This document shows positions 32,393-41,482 of a stretch of 64,000 bases of DNA, piece after piece. This DNA comes from JAGQSZ01 sp049647585 (lineage in GTDB: Bacteria; Actinomycetota; Acidimicrobiia; Acidimicrobiales; Microtrichaceae), in the NCBI GenBank assembly GCA_049647585.1, contig JBARXY010000031.1, positions 1 to 64,000 on the forward strand. Reading direction: 5' to 3'. Both the position numbers and the translations under genes were made by a program. Position 1 is the stretch's first letter. Each line of letters opens with the position of its first letter. The notes under the pieces were generated by a model that saw only the letters and a list, made by a program, of their open reading frames with translations, did not search any database and had not been told where the DNA came from.

Positions 32393-33124
32393 CTACGGAG
32401 TGGAGCCGTCCGGCCAGTAGTACGAATCCGGAGTGGCCCTCTCGCCGAACACAGCAGTGCCGACACGCACGATGGTCGCGCCCTCTTCGATGGCCCACTC
32501 CAGATCGCCGCTCATACCCATCGACAGCTCAGATGCGTCGGCCATCGATTGGTCCGCGACAACCTCGTCCCGGATTCCGCGAAGCATCTCGTAACAGCGA
32601 CGGACCGGCAACTCGTCGGTGGAGAACAGCCCGATCGTCATGAACCCCTTGACGGCGAGACCCGGCAACGAAGCCACTTCGTTCGCGAACTCAACCGCGG
32701 TCTCTGGCGACACTCCGAACTTGGACTCCTCCCCCGATGTATTCACCTGGATGAGTACATCCATTGGTTCAACGGGATCCACACGGTCCGAGATCGCCCG
32801 GGCGAGAGCTATGCGGTCGACCGACTGGACACAGGTGACGAGCTTCAGAACCTGGTTGACCTTGTTGCGCTGCAGGTTGCCTATGAAGTGTGACTCGTGT
32901 GGAACATCCGCGAGGTCCGGGGCCTTCTCGACAAGTTCCTGGACGCGGTTCTCAGCGATCAGCGTGTAACCGGCCTCCAGCACGATCCTGATGCGATCGA
33001 CCGGAACCGTCTTGGTCGCCAGGAGTAGTCGGACTTCTGCTGGGCTGCGTCCGCTTGCCGCGGTAGCGCGAGCAATACGCTCCTCGACGAGGGCAAGCCT
33101 CTGACGCAGACCAGCGTCAGCCAT
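32393..33124 (-). CDS. yggS: PLP-homeostasis protein, YggS/PROSC family
   Basis: A 243-residue PLP-binding single-domain barrel. VRLLLATKTVPVDRI contains the PLP Lys, followed by LIAENRVQELVEKA, HFIGNLQRNKVNQVL, IQVNTSGEESKFGVSP and LSMGMSGDLEWAIEEGATIVRVGTAVFGER. The family keeps the level of pyridoxal phosphate in balance and has no known catalytic activity. It sits 8 bp behind fadA6 on the same strand, an unusual partner; in most bacteria the gene neighbours pyrroline reductase or division genes. Confidence 0.93.
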   Translation of the reverse strand: MADAGLRQRLALVEERIARATAASGRSPAEVRLLLATKTVPVDRIRIVLEAGYTLIAENRVQELVEKAPDLADVPHESHFIGNLQRNKVNQVLKLVTCVQSVDRIALARAISDRVDPVEPMDVLIQVNTSGEESKFGVSPETAVEFANEVASLPGLAVKGFMTIGLFSTDELPVRRCYEMLRGIRDEVVADQSMADASELSMGMSGDLEWAIEEGATIVRVGTAVFGERATPDSYYWPDGSTP

Positions 33125-33132
33125 CTTGGGTC

Positions 33133-34281
33133 TCAGAGCCGTTCGATGATTGTGACGTTCGCCTGACCGCCACCCTCACACATGGTCTGCAGGCCGTAGC
33201 GACCGCCAGTGCGTTCGAGTTCACACAACAGCGTCGTCATCAGTCGACCACCAGTCGCACCCAAAGGGTGGCCTAGTGCGATAGCACCGCCGTTGACGTT
33301 GACCTTGGACATGTCGGCGTCGAGTTCCTTTGCCCATGCAAGGACTACCGAAGCGAACGCCTCATTGATCTCGACAAGGTCGATGTCGTCCAATGTCATG
33401 CCGGCCTTGTTGAGCGCGTAGCGGGTCGCCGGAATTGGGGCGGAGAGCATCCGGATCGGGTCCTCTCCACGCACCGAAAGGTGGTGCACCCGGGCGCGTG
33501 GCTTGAGCCCGTAGCGCTCGACGGCATCTTCGGATGCGAGCAGCATCGCTACTGCGCCGTCTGAGATTTGCGACGCCAGCGCGGCGGTGAGGCGCCCGCC
33601 CTCGACCAGAGGCTTGAGCGAACGGATTTTCTCCATGTTGGGCTCGCGGGGACCTTCGTCCTGGGTCATCTCACCGAAGGGGACGATCTGGGAGTCGAAT
33701 CGCCCCTCGGCACGAGCCCTGATTGCACGTTCGTGTGACTCCACGGCGAAGGCTTCCATCTCTTCGCGGGTGATGTTCCACTCCCGAGCGATCATCTCAG
33801 CGCCGTTGAACTGATCCACCGGCTGATCGCCGTAGCGCTTGACCCAGCCTTCGGAGCCCGAGAAAGGATCTTCGAATCCGAACTGCTGACCCACGAGCAT
33901 CGCCGACGAAATCGGGATGGCGGACATGTTCTGGACACCGCCGGCAACGACCAGATCCTGCGTACCGGACATGACACCCTGGGAGGCGAAATGGATCGCC
34001 TGTTGGGATGATCCGCACTGGCGATCGACGGTCGTTCCCGGAACCTCTTCGGGAAGACCGGCTGCCAGCCAGCAGGTACGGGCAATGTCACCCGCCTGGG
34101 ACCCGATCGTGTCCAGACAACCGAACACGACGTCCTCAACGAGCGCCGGGTCGATTCCGGTCCGGTCCATCAGTGCGTTGAGTGCGTGAGCACCGAGGTC
34201 TGCACTGTGAACGCTCGACAACGAGCCCCCGCGGCGACCGACCGGCGTGCGAACGGTATCGATGATGTATGCCTCGGCCAT
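33133..34281 (-). CDS. fadA6: Thiolase, FadA6-like
   Basis: A 382-residue thiolase: TVDRQCGSSQQAIHFASQGVMSGTQDLVVAGGVQNMSAIPISSAM with the nucleophile Cys, EINEAFASVVLAW, GGAIALGHPLGATGGR and LQTMCEGGGQANVTIIERL. VRTPVGRRGGSLSSVHSADLGAHAL and the PEEVPGTTVDRQCG stretch match what I recall of mycobacterial FadA6, which carries out thiolysis late in steroid ring C/D degradation. It starts at an ATG and is followed at once by yggS. No CTGACG palindrome was found in its 125-bp divergent promoter region. Confidence 0.88.
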   Translation of the reverse strand: MAEAYIIDTVRTPVGRRGGSLSSVHSADLGAHALNALMDRTGIDPALVEDVVFGCLDTIGSQAGDIARTCWLAAGLPEEVPGTTVDRQCGSSQQAIHFASQGVMSGTQDLVVAGGVQNMSAIPISSAMLVGQQFGFEDPFSGSEGWVKRYGDQPVDQFNGAEMIAREWNITREEMEAFAVESHERAIRARAEGRFDSQIVPFGEMTQDEGPREPNMEKIRSLKPLVEGGRLTAALASQISDGAVAMLLASEDAVERYGLKPRARVHHLSVRGEDPIRMLSAPIPATRYALNKAGMTLDDIDLVEINEAFASVVLAWAKELDADMSKVNVNGGAIALGHPLGATGGRLMTTLLCELERTGGRYGLQTMCEGGGQANVTIIERL

Positions 34282-34406
34282 TTGAACCTCCGGTTACGAG
34301 CCGATCCGGATTGAAACCCAAGGACTGCAGCTCTGAAAAAAGACGGTCGGAAAGAAGTTGTGCATTCACACCGTAGTGGCGCCCCAAGAACTGCAACACT
34401 TTGGCC

Positions 34407-34874
34407 ATGACGTCCTGGCGCGCCGATGGCTTCGATCTGTTGCCTCAATCTGTCCTAGATCGGTGGTCACACTTCGGCAGTTGGCCCGGGGAGCGATACT
34501 TCTCGAATGTCGTGGGTCTCGAGGTCGAGGAACTGCGACGCGACTACGCACGCATGCGTCTGCCGTGGCGGCCCGAACTCAACCAACCTCAGGGCTTGAT
34601 GCACGCGGGGGCAATTGCGACCCTCGTCGATACCGTCGTGGTGCCAGCTATCGGAACTGCGTACCCCGACCCTCGTCGATTCGCGACGATCGAAATGTCG
34701 GTCCGATATCTGGATACGGTTCGCCAGGAGGATCTGATCGCCGAGGGCTGGGTCACCAAACGGGGTCGCCACATTGTGTTCTGTGAGGTGGAGGTCCGAA
34801 CCCGGACCGGAGTCAAGGTGGCTGCCGGTCACTTGATCTACACGGTCGCGCCAGATCCCACCGAGCAGGCCTGA
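34407..34874 (+). CDS. PaaI-type hot-dog thioesterase
   Basis: A 155-residue hot-dog protein. RMRLPWRPELNQPQGLMHAGAIATLVDTVVVPAIG carries the HGG-like thioesterase motif (here MHAGAI), and FATIEMSVRYLDTV and RHIVFCEVEVRTRTGVKVAAGHLIYTV complete the fold. It probably hydrolyses an acyl- or aryl-CoA. It diverges from fadA6, consistent with CoA recycling in the same pathway, although that link is inference. Confidence 0.85.
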   Translation: MTSWRADGFDLLPQSVLDRWSHFGSWPGERYFSNVVGLEVEELRRDYARMRLPWRPELNQPQGLMHAGAIATLVDTVVVPAIGTAYPDPRRFATIEMSVRYLDTVRQEDLIAEGWVTKRGRHIVFCEVEVRTRTGVKVAAGHLIYTVAPDPTEQA

Positions 34875-34962
34875 CGGCCCGAGCCAGACCGGGCTGACGG
34901 CCCGAGCAGAGCTGAGAGCCCGTATTAGGCCGGAGCAGAGCCGAGGGCCCGTATTAGGCCGG
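34871..34962. repeat. Degenerate short tandem repeats between convergent genes
   Basis: CTGACGGCCCGAGC occurs twice 23 bp apart, then GCCCGTATTAGGCCGG twice at a 29-bp period (34918 and 34947). The block fills the gap between the thioesterase and alkylsulfatase stops and may act as a transcription barrier. Confidence 0.6.
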
Positions 34963-34964
34963 CG

Positions 34965-36863
34965 TCAAGGTTCGATGATGTTGAACCAGAACTTGAACTC
35001 GTCGAGCAGGCCCATCAGTTCGTCGAGCGCACCGATGTCGCCCGCCACATCGATCTGACCGCTACTGACAGCGTCCGACAAGTCGGTCGAGCGAGTGACG
35101 ACCGACTTGAACACCGAACTCGTCATGGCCAGTGTCGCGGCGGCATCCTCGGCCTGGCGGTCTGCGAAGCCGTGGAGAACTGAGCGACGAAGTTCGATCA
35201 GGAACTTCTCGTCAGTATCGGTGACGACGAGGTTGATTCGGATGTGCTTACCGGCCGATGCAGGTCCGTTCAGCTGGACCGACAACAGATCGAGCATCAT
35301 CTCGATGGTCATGGCACTCAGAGTGTCGGGGCCAGCCACCGCTCTGGGGCCCAGGTCCATGACGCCGTTGCGCAGCTCCTGGGCTCCTGTCAGATAGAAG
35401 TTGCGCCAAACCGCGTTCTCGCTCTGGTAGCCGAGCTGGGTGAAGGTGGCCGCCAACATCTCCCGGGCTTCGGCGTTGGCAGGATCGGCGAAGACGACGT
35501 GATTGAGCACCTGTGCCGCCCAGCGATATTCGCCCCTCTCGATGTCGAACTTCACGCGCTCGATGACTGCGTCGGCGCCGCCCATGTATTCGACGTAGCG
35601 GACACTCGACTCCTCGGGTGGCAGCTGGTGCAGGGTTGCCGGGTTCGCGTCGAACCAGCCCAGATAGAGGTTGTAGACCGACTTGGCATTGTGGCTGATC
35701 GAGCCGTAGTAGCTGCGGTTGTGCCACTGCAGCCCGATCTCGTCAGGGAATTCGAGCTGCTCGGCAATCTCGAGCATCGTCTCGCCCTGGTTCGCGAGCC
35801 GGAGCGTCTGATCGTGCAGGTACTTGTAGGCGTCGCGCTGCGATTCCAGAAAGTCGATCACTCCCTCGTTGCCCCAGCGGGGCCAGTGGTGCTGAGCAAA
35901 GACGATGTCGCTTTCGTCTCCGAAGAGATCGATCGCCTTGTTGATGTAGTAAGCCCATGCCTTTGCGTCACGCGTCTTTGCGCCTCGAAGCGTATAGAGG
36001 TTGTGCAGGGTGTGGGTTGCGTCCTCGGCCGAGCAAAGCGCGCGGAACTGAGGCAGGTGGAACAACATCTCGGCGGGCGCCTCGGTGTCTGGCGCCAACA
36101 TGAATGTGAACTCCACCCCGTCGATCACCATCGATTGGACCGGCTCGCTCACCTCGACCGTCGGAATCATGAACGAAGGTGCATCGAAGGGAATGCCGAG
36201 TCCCAGGCCCGCGCTGACAGTTCCGGTCGGACCCTTGGGCAGCAGCATCCCGTACATATACGCAGCACGACGGGTCATGACGTTGCCGGCGAGCACGTTC
36301 TCGGACACCGCAGCCTCGGTGAAACCGGCCGGGACGATGATCTGGACCCTCCCCGAGTCGACATCATCATCGGTTACGACCCCGCGGATGCCGCCGTAGT
36401 GGTCGACGTGGCTGTGGGTGATGACCACAGCCTTGACCTCGCGACGTCCGCGATGTTCGAAGTAGAGATCCAGCGCAGCTCGCGCAGTGGCGGGAGAGGT
36501 GAGTGGGTCGACCAGGATCACGCCGGTGTCGCCCTCGATGATGTCCATGTTGGAGATGTCGGCCGAGCGGACCTGGTAGACGCTGTCACAGATTTCGAAC
36601 AGTCCACCGATCGTAAGCAGTTGGGTCTGGCGGTGCAGTGAGGGGTGCACCGATGATGGACAGTCCCCTTCGTTGACCCAGCCGTACTGCCCAAGGTCCC
36701 AGACCACTCCCCCGGTGGAGTTCGTGATGACTCCATCATCGGGAAGTGGGGCTATGAGGCCGCGCATGCTGTCGTCGAAGTCGCGACGGTCTGACATCGA
36801 AAGCCCGTCCGTCGCTGCCGACAGGATCGAACTGGTGAACTCACTCGGAACATCGGAACTCAT
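34965..36863 (-). CDS. Alkyl sulfatase, SdsA1/BDS1-like metallo-beta-lactamase fold
   Basis: A 632-residue enzyme. The N-terminal metallo-beta-lactamase domain has IIEGDTGVILVDPLTSPATARAAL and the zinc motif THSHVDHYGGIRGV, then FAQHHWPRWG. The middle alpha-helical dimerisation part (YNLYLGWFDANPATLHQLPP) and a C-terminal SCP2-like lipid-binding domain (LDLLSVQLNGPASAGKHIRINLVVTD) follow. This is the full type III linear alkylsulfatase plan, which frees alcohols from sulfate esters such as SDS. No signal peptide is seen. It is the last gene of a unit with an unknown protein and a nuclease. Confidence 0.92.
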   Translation of the reverse strand: MSSDVPSEFTSSILSAATDGLSMSDRRDFDDSMRGLIAPLPDDGVITNSTGGVVWDLGQYGWVNEGDCPSSVHPSLHRQTQLLTIGGLFEICDSVYQVRSADISNMDIIEGDTGVILVDPLTSPATARAALDLYFEHRGRREVKAVVITHSHVDHYGGIRGVVTDDDVDSGRVQIIVPAGFTEAAVSENVLAGNVMTRRAAYMYGMLLPKGPTGTVSAGLGLGIPFDAPSFMIPTVEVSEPVQSMVIDGVEFTFMLAPDTEAPAEMLFHLPQFRALCSAEDATHTLHNLYTLRGAKTRDAKAWAYYINKAIDLFGDESDIVFAQHHWPRWGNEGVIDFLESQRDAYKYLHDQTLRLANQGETMLEIAEQLEFPDEIGLQWHNRSYYGSISHNAKSVYNLYLGWFDANPATLHQLPPEESSVRYVEYMGGADAVIERVKFDIERGEYRWAAQVLNHVVFADPANAEAREMLAATFTQLGYQSENAVWRNFYLTGAQELRNGVMDLGPRAVAGPDTLSAMTIEMMLDLLSVQLNGPASAGKHIRINLVVTDTDEKFLIELRRSVLHGFADRQAEDAAATLAMTSSVFKSVVTRSTDLSDAVSSGQIDVAGDIGALDELMGLLDEFKFWFNIIEP

Positions 36864-37801
36864 TGCGACTCCTTGAGGACGTGCGATTCGGTCGTGGACT
36901 TCGATTCAGAGTTCAAACCGGACTCGGCAAGTGAACGTATATCGGCTGCCCGCGCGACGGTTTCGATCACCTGGTCAACCGCAAGTTCCAGAAGCTCTTC
37001 TGTGACTTCATAGCGCTCCATGGACCCACGCGACGGTGCTCCGATGGTGACACGCTCCGGCGCAGCGCCCGCTCCAATCGCACGAACCAAGGCAACAAAC
37101 CCAGCCGTGATCCGCTCCCGCGGGGACGGCAACGCCTCGCTGACGACGAAGAGTCGCTCGCCGGTCCCCAAGGTTCCCATCGCCGCATCGATGTTGGCCT
37201 GCAATCTGACCCGCCGACCGGGCAGATCCAATGGACTGGAGTACTGGGGATCGGTCCACGTGATCCTGGGATCGGTGCCCACCAGACGGAGTGCGCCCTC
37301 GCACCATGCAATAGTTGTGGCGACAACTGCTGCGCGTCCGGCGCCGTCCAGACTCTCCACCCAGTTTCGAAGATTCAGTGGCCACCCATCGGAACTCTCC
37401 ATGATGGACTCGACCGCGGCCATCATGGATCGCCCAGTAGACGGTTCCCGTTTGGAGCCGGGCGGTCCGGTGCGGCTGACGGTTGTCGTGCCACGGTCAC
37501 CCGCTGCTGGAGATGCGTTCAAGGTCAACTGCCTCATCACGATCAGCCCGATCCGCCGTCGAGCGTTGAAGGCCGACTCGATATACGGGTCACGCTCGAC
37601 CTGATCCACCTCGGGCCGGTCGAACAGCGTGAAACTCGAAACGACGATCCCGTCGACGTAGAAGTCGACCTTCTCGCGACCCTTGCGAGTGAAACGCTCA
37701 CCGAGTACGTGATCCAGGTCGGCTGTAAGACGCTCCTTGGCCGCGTTCGCAAGCCGGGACCGTTCGACTTTTGGGTCCGGCTCGCTCATGGTCCGTTCCA
37801 C
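36860..37801 (-). CDS. Hypothetical protein, 313 aa, between nuclease and alkylsulfatase
   Basis: It starts MERTMSEPDPKVERSRLAN and has GREKVDFYVDGIVVSSFTLFDRPEVDQVERDPYIESAFNARRRIGLIVMRQL, a basic Ser/Thr linker, then WPLNLRNWVESLDGAGRAAVVATTIAWCEGALRLV. It overlaps the alkylsulfatase start by four bases and follows the nuclease gene by 16 bp, so all three are probably one transcript. No family is recognised. It may be the obligate partner of the Cas4/RecB-like nuclease. Confidence 0.65.
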   Translation of the reverse strand: MERTMSEPDPKVERSRLANAAKERLTADLDHVLGERFTRKGREKVDFYVDGIVVSSFTLFDRPEVDQVERDPYIESAFNARRRIGLIVMRQLTLNASPAAGDRGTTTVSRTGPPGSKREPSTGRSMMAAVESIMESSDGWPLNLRNWVESLDGAGRAAVVATTIAWCEGALRLVGTDPRITWTDPQYSSPLDLPGRRVRLQANIDAAMGTLGTGERLFVVSEALPSPRERITAGFVALVRAIGAGAAPERVTIGAPSRGSMERYEVTEELLELAVDQVIETVARAADIRSLAESGLNSESKSTTESHVLKESQ

Positions 37802-37817
37802 CCTTGTGTCCTGGTCC

Positions 37818-38855
37818 TCATGGGATCATCGAGGAAGTCGTCCAGGAACTCGGACAGCGATCAGCATCCGGGCACCAGTTACACCAGGCCCCGGGCTTCT
37901 CGGACGGCTGCGCATCGCCAACTCCAGAGTCACCGGCGCCAGAGTCGTCGAGTCCAGAGTCACCGGCGCCAGAGTCGTCAGGTCCAGACCTGTCGGCGCC
38001 CGCCACCAGCGCCGCCCAGATGAGCATCGAGTCGGCGATACGCACCGCGACCGACTCCAACAGCTCCGCCGAGACCGGAGCGATGACCGGCGCCGCGCCG
38101 GGGTACCAGCGCAACATCGCAATAGGTGCTCGTCGGTCCCGCAGGGCGACCAGTAACGCGTAGTAGTAGATCTCGGCCACGTGCTCGGAACGCGGTTCAC
38201 CGCTCTTGACCTCCACGACCACTCCTGGGAGTCCGGTGACGACTCCGCCGAGTTCGACATCGAGTCGGCCCGAGCACACCGCCCTTCCATCATCGAAGGC
38301 AGCCGTCGCCCGACTCTGGGTTCGGGGCAACCACACTTGATCGATCCCGGACCAACCATCCGCGACTGCTGTGGCTAGTGGGTCGAGCATGCTCGGCAAC
38401 GCAGTGCTGTCGGCCTCTTCCATCAGGTCCATATGGTCGAGCAATTCGGCCTCGCCCCCGGCGGCGAACATCGCCCGAAGCACCTCGACCGGGTCAAGTA
38501 CCCGACCAACCGTCAGCTGGTACACGACAAAGCGATCGAGCGCCGCCCCGCGGAACATTTCGTTGGTCAACGGCTTGGGCTCGGTCAACGGCGCAGCTTG
38601 GGCCACGGCCGTCCGCTCGCAGCGCTCCAGATCTGCCAAACGGGATTTGGGAAGCCGAAGTGGCAACAGTTTCGGATCCAGATCCCTGGTGGCGACATGT
38701 GCCTGACCGTCGAGGAAGTCGCGCAACTCCTCGATGAAGTCCGCCGCGACCATGTCCCCGGCAATGACAGCCCCATCATTCGGGTAGCCCGCATCGGCTG
38801 ATCGGTTGTGCAGATCCTCGATCCATCTGGCGACGCGCAGCGATTCCGAATTCAT
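37818..38855 (-). CDS. Cas4/RecB-like PD-(D/E)XK nuclease with probable Fe-S cluster
   Basis: A roughly 345-residue protein starting MNSESLRVARWIED; a longer form to 38939 is possible. The nuclease core shows CSGRLDVELG (Asp), VVVEVKSGEP (Glu-x-Lys) and the QxxxY-like helix AEIYYYALLVALRD. A C-terminal CNWCPDADRCP plus an upstream Cys (DLERCERT) fit the four-Cys iron-sulfur arrangement of Cas4/AddB-type nucleases. It is not near cas genes, so a DNA-repair or defence role is more likely than CRISPR adaptation. A 30-bp in-frame duplication lengthens the linker before the Cys cluster. Confidence 0.82.
   Translation of the reverse strand: MNSESLRVARWIEDLHNRSADAGYPNDGAVIAGDMVAADFIEELRDFLDGQAHVATRDLDPKLLPLRLPKSRLADLERCERTAVAQAAPLTEPKPLTNEMFRGAALDRFVVYQLTVGRVLDPVEVLRAMFAAGGEAELLDHMDLMEEADSTALPSMLDPLATAVADGWSGIDQVWLPRTQSRATAAFDDGRAVCSGRLDVELGGVVTGLPGVVVEVKSGEPRSEHVAEIYYYALLVALRDRRAPIAMLRWYPGAAPVIAPVSAELLESVAVRIADSMLIWAALVAGADRSGPDDSGAGDSGLDDSGAGDSGVGDAQPSEKPGAWCNWCPDADRCPSSWTTSSMIP
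37923..37979 (-). repeat. 30-bp in-frame tandem duplication in the nuclease gene
   Basis: A 27-bp identical stretch (37923-37949 and 37953-37979) repeats at a 30-bp period, encoding DDSGAGDSG twice in an acidic linker. Confidence 0.85.
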
Positions 38856-39021
38856 GTTGACCACATGGTCCCACCTCGCATGCGGACTCCGCGGACCTCT
38901 CGACCACCGTTGGGCAATTGCGCCCGTGTCGCCGCTCACCCATTGCCGCCGTGGCTACCACCTGACACGATTGATATTTCGCGACCGAGAGGGCGTCTCG
39001 GTCGAAGTCCCTGGGGGAAAT

Positions 39022-40257
39022 ATGGCGAATGCGATGCACCGGCTCCGAGCCGTCTCGACAAGGTCGGCTGCCAAGGTCGCGCTCATCTCGGCGGCAGCTC
39101 TCGCCCTGACCATCACGGCATGTGTGCCAAGTCCGCCACTGAACGGTGGTGACGGCGGGACCCCGACAAATGGGCCGAGCCTTCCGATCGACGACTCGAA
39201 CATCCATCTCAATGAGTTGCAGTTCATCGGGTCCCACAACAGCTATCACGTTGCGCCAGAAGCACCGATCCTGAACTGGCTGGAGTTCTTCTCGTCAGCC
39301 ATCCCGGATGTTGCCAAGAGTCTCGGTGACCCAGCCCTGCTCAACTACACCCACGCTCCCCTCACCACCCAGCTGAACCGCGGACTTCGGACCTTCGAAC
39401 TGGACCTGTTCGCCGACCCGGAGGGTGGCAAGTTCGCCCACCCGCTCCTGCCGGAGATCTTGAACCTTTCCGTCGCGGGACCGAAGGGAATGGATCAGCC
39501 CGGGCTCAAGGTTCTCCACATTCAGGACATTGACTTCATCTCGACCTGCCAGGTCTTCACAGGCTGCCTGTCCGAATTGAAGGCATGGTCGGACCAGAAT
39601 CCCGGGCATCTGCCTGTGATCATCAACCTTGAGCTCAAGGATGACCAGCTGCCGGCACCGTTCGACGCAACGAAGATCACCCATTTCGATGCGACACAGT
39701 TGGCCGGTGTCGACTCCGAGATCCGCTCGGTCCTCGGTGACCGCCTGATCACCCCCGACGACGTGCGGGGCGACGCTGCTGACCTGCGGACGGCTGTGTC
39801 CCAGAACGGTTGGCCGACACTGGGTGAGTCCCGCGGTCGGTTCCTGTTCTTCCTCGACAACGAGGGCAAGAGACTCGACTACCTCGAGGGACACCCGGAT
39901 CTCGAGGGTCGGGTCATGTTCACGAGTTCCGGCGAAGGTCAGCCCGACGGCGCGGTCCTGAAGGTCAACGATCCCGGCGATGGCAGCCGAATCAGGGCGC
40001 TGGTTGAGGATGGCTACTTGGTAAGGACCAGGGCCGACGACGAAGTCACCGCTCCAACTACCGCCCAGCGCGACACCGCTCTGGCGTCGGGAGCCCAGAT
40101 CGTCCATACCGATTTTCCCGCAGGGGAAGCTGCAGTGAACGGCGGCTACGTGGTCACCTTCGGAACAAACCCTGAGGCCCGGTGTAATCCGGTCACTACG
40201 ACTGCAGCTACCTGCGCCAACGGCGCGGTGCGTCAGGAAGCCCGGTTGGGACGCTGA
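39022..40257 (+). CDS. Secreted Ca2+-dependent PI-PLC-like lipoprotein
   Basis: A 411-residue lipoprotein; the signal ends ALALTITAC. The ATG has GGGGGAAA upstream. The domain LNELQFIGSHNSYHVAPEAP (catalytic-type His and Asn), RGLRTFELDLFADP, VLHIQDIDFISTC, HLPVIINLELKDDQ and RGRFLFFLDNEG matches the phosphoinositide-specific phospholipase C-like family of the TIM-barrel PLC-phosphodiesterase superfamily. It should act outside the membrane on a phosphodiester lipid or related substrate. Phosphatidylinositol is itself a common actinobacterial lipid. Confidence 0.85.
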   Translation: MANAMHRLRAVSTRSAAKVALISAAALALTITACVPSPPLNGGDGGTPTNGPSLPIDDSNIHLNELQFIGSHNSYHVAPEAPILNWLEFFSSAIPDVAKSLGDPALLNYTHAPLTTQLNRGLRTFELDLFADPEGGKFAHPLLPEILNLSVAGPKGMDQPGLKVLHIQDIDFISTCQVFTGCLSELKAWSDQNPGHLPVIINLELKDDQLPAPFDATKITHFDATQLAGVDSEIRSVLGDRLITPDDVRGDAADLRTAVSQNGWPTLGESRGRFLFFLDNEGKRLDYLEGHPDLEGRVMFTSSGEGQPDGAVLKVNDPGDGSRIRALVEDGYLVRTRADDEVTAPTTAQRDTALASGAQIVHTDFPAGEAAVNGGYVVTFGTNPEARCNPVTTTAATCANGAVRQEARLGR

Positions 40258-40474
40258 GCATGATGGCCAGTCCGGTCTTTCGCTGCGCAAACTGAATTGT
40301 GAACGTCGTTCATTGGGACACAAGACTGCTCTGGGCAATTATCTGAACCACGATCAGAAAGTCTGGTCCTTTTGGTCATATTCCTGTATGTTCAGACGAG
40401 GTTATGTGTCATCTGGCATATGACAGGCGATGCAGGACGGGCCAACTTGGGCCGGACAGTCTGGGAGGACACTC

Positions 40475-41365
40475 GTGATCAAGAACCGAAAGCTCATGGT
40501 GACGTTGCTCGCCATGGTCGCAGTCATTGGGATGGCGTCAGCTTGTACGCCTCCCGCCGCAGACGGCGCTCTGCCGACAACCAACTGGTCCTTCAAGGGC
40601 ACGACCGTCAGGGTCGATGATGCTCAGGACGCTGTTGACGTCCCACTGATCGGCTGCGTCGTCAACTGCAAGGACGAGCCCTATCTGCTCAATGTCGGCT
40701 TCCGCGTCAAGATCGGTCAGCCGGGTTCAGCTCAGGCTTGGGCGGTCAACAACCGCACCAGCGCTCCCTCCGACGTGGGTGCTGGTAGCACCGTCAGTGT
40801 TGGCGCAGCTGGTGGCCCTGTCATCTTCAACGGTGTTGCCCCCGTTGACATCCTGGACCTCGCCAACACCAACAACCATCTCGAGGTCATGGGAACCTAC
40901 GTCTGGGCTTCAGAAGAGGACCAGATTGGCAACGGACTTGCTGCCGACTCCCTGGCCAGCCTGCTGGAGGATGCCCTCAACAGCACTCTGGCTACGGCAG
41001 ACCTTGGCAACCTCGATGCCAACTTCATCCTCGACCTGGTCTTCTCCAACATTGGAAATGCACTCGGCATCGCCGTGCAGAACATTCCGCTGTTCGGACT
41101 CGGTGACGACGTCATGGGTGGCGCGCTCTACATCGGAATCGGCGCCTACGGCACCCTCGGCTCCCTTCTCGACACAGCAATCGGCGAAACCCCATTCCCA
41201 GCGGTCGACATTCCGATCCTCGACATCCCGCCGTCAATCGACGGTGGCGGTTTCTACACAATGACCGGCTCGAAGTCATGGACACGTAGCTTCCATGGCG
41301 GTTGTGGCCTACTCGGTGGCAACTGTGGTCAGCACACGTGGACGATGGTCTCAGGCCCAGCCTGA
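40475..41365 (+). CDS. Secreted lipoprotein of unknown function
   Basis: A 296-residue lipoprotein. The GTG has GGGAGG upstream and gives VIKNRKLMVTLLAMVAVIGMASACTPP. The mature part is rich in Asn, Asp, Gly and small hydrophobics, with two nearby Cys (IGCVVNCKD) and a C-terminal SFHGGCGLLGGNCGQHTWTMV. A central apolar segment (LSSTLATADLGNL to IAVQNIPLFGLGDDVMGGALYIGIGAYG) could insert in or lie on a membrane. No family is recognised. Codon use is unusually A/C-ending, as in strongly expressed genes. A perfect hairpin terminator follows. Confidence 0.75.
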   Translation: MIKNRKLMVTLLAMVAVIGMASACTPPAADGALPTTNWSFKGTTVRVDDAQDAVDVPLIGCVVNCKDEPYLLNVGFRVKIGQPGSAQAWAVNNRTSAPSDVGAGSTVSVGAAGGPVIFNGVAPVDILDLANTNNHLEVMGTYVWASEEDQIGNGLAADSLASLLEDALNSTLATADLGNLDANFILDLVFSNIGNALGIAVQNIPLFGLGDDVMGGALYIGIGAYGTLGSLLDTAIGETPFPAVDIPILDIPPSIDGGGFYTMTGSKSWTRSFHGGCGLLGGNCGQHTWTMVSGPA

Positions 41366-41414
41366 TCCGGGCCACCCTGATCAGGGTCACCTGACTGATC
41401 AGTAGCAGACGATT

Positions 41415-41450
41415 CGAAGGAGGCCCGGACAGTCGTCCGGGCCTCCTTCG
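41415..41450. terminator. Bidirectional hairpin terminator, 16-bp perfect stem
   Basis: CGAAGGAGGCCCGGAC pairs perfectly with 41435-41450 around an AGTC loop. It lies between the convergent lipoprotein and reductase genes. Confidence 0.9.
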
Positions 41451-41482
41451 CGTTCCAGTGCCGGGACCCCGAACAGCCTGCC

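Noticed and set aside
34871..34908. Further copies of the CTGACG palindrome
   Set aside because: CTGACGGCCCGAGC repeats share only the left arm. The right arm CGTCAG is missing and the site is between convergent gene ends.
35244..36641. 465-residue open frame on the plus strand
   Set aside because: It lies opposite the alkylsulfatase gene, whose zinc motif and full family architecture make the minus strand the coding one. The plus frame is Val/Asp/Arg-rich antisense sequence.
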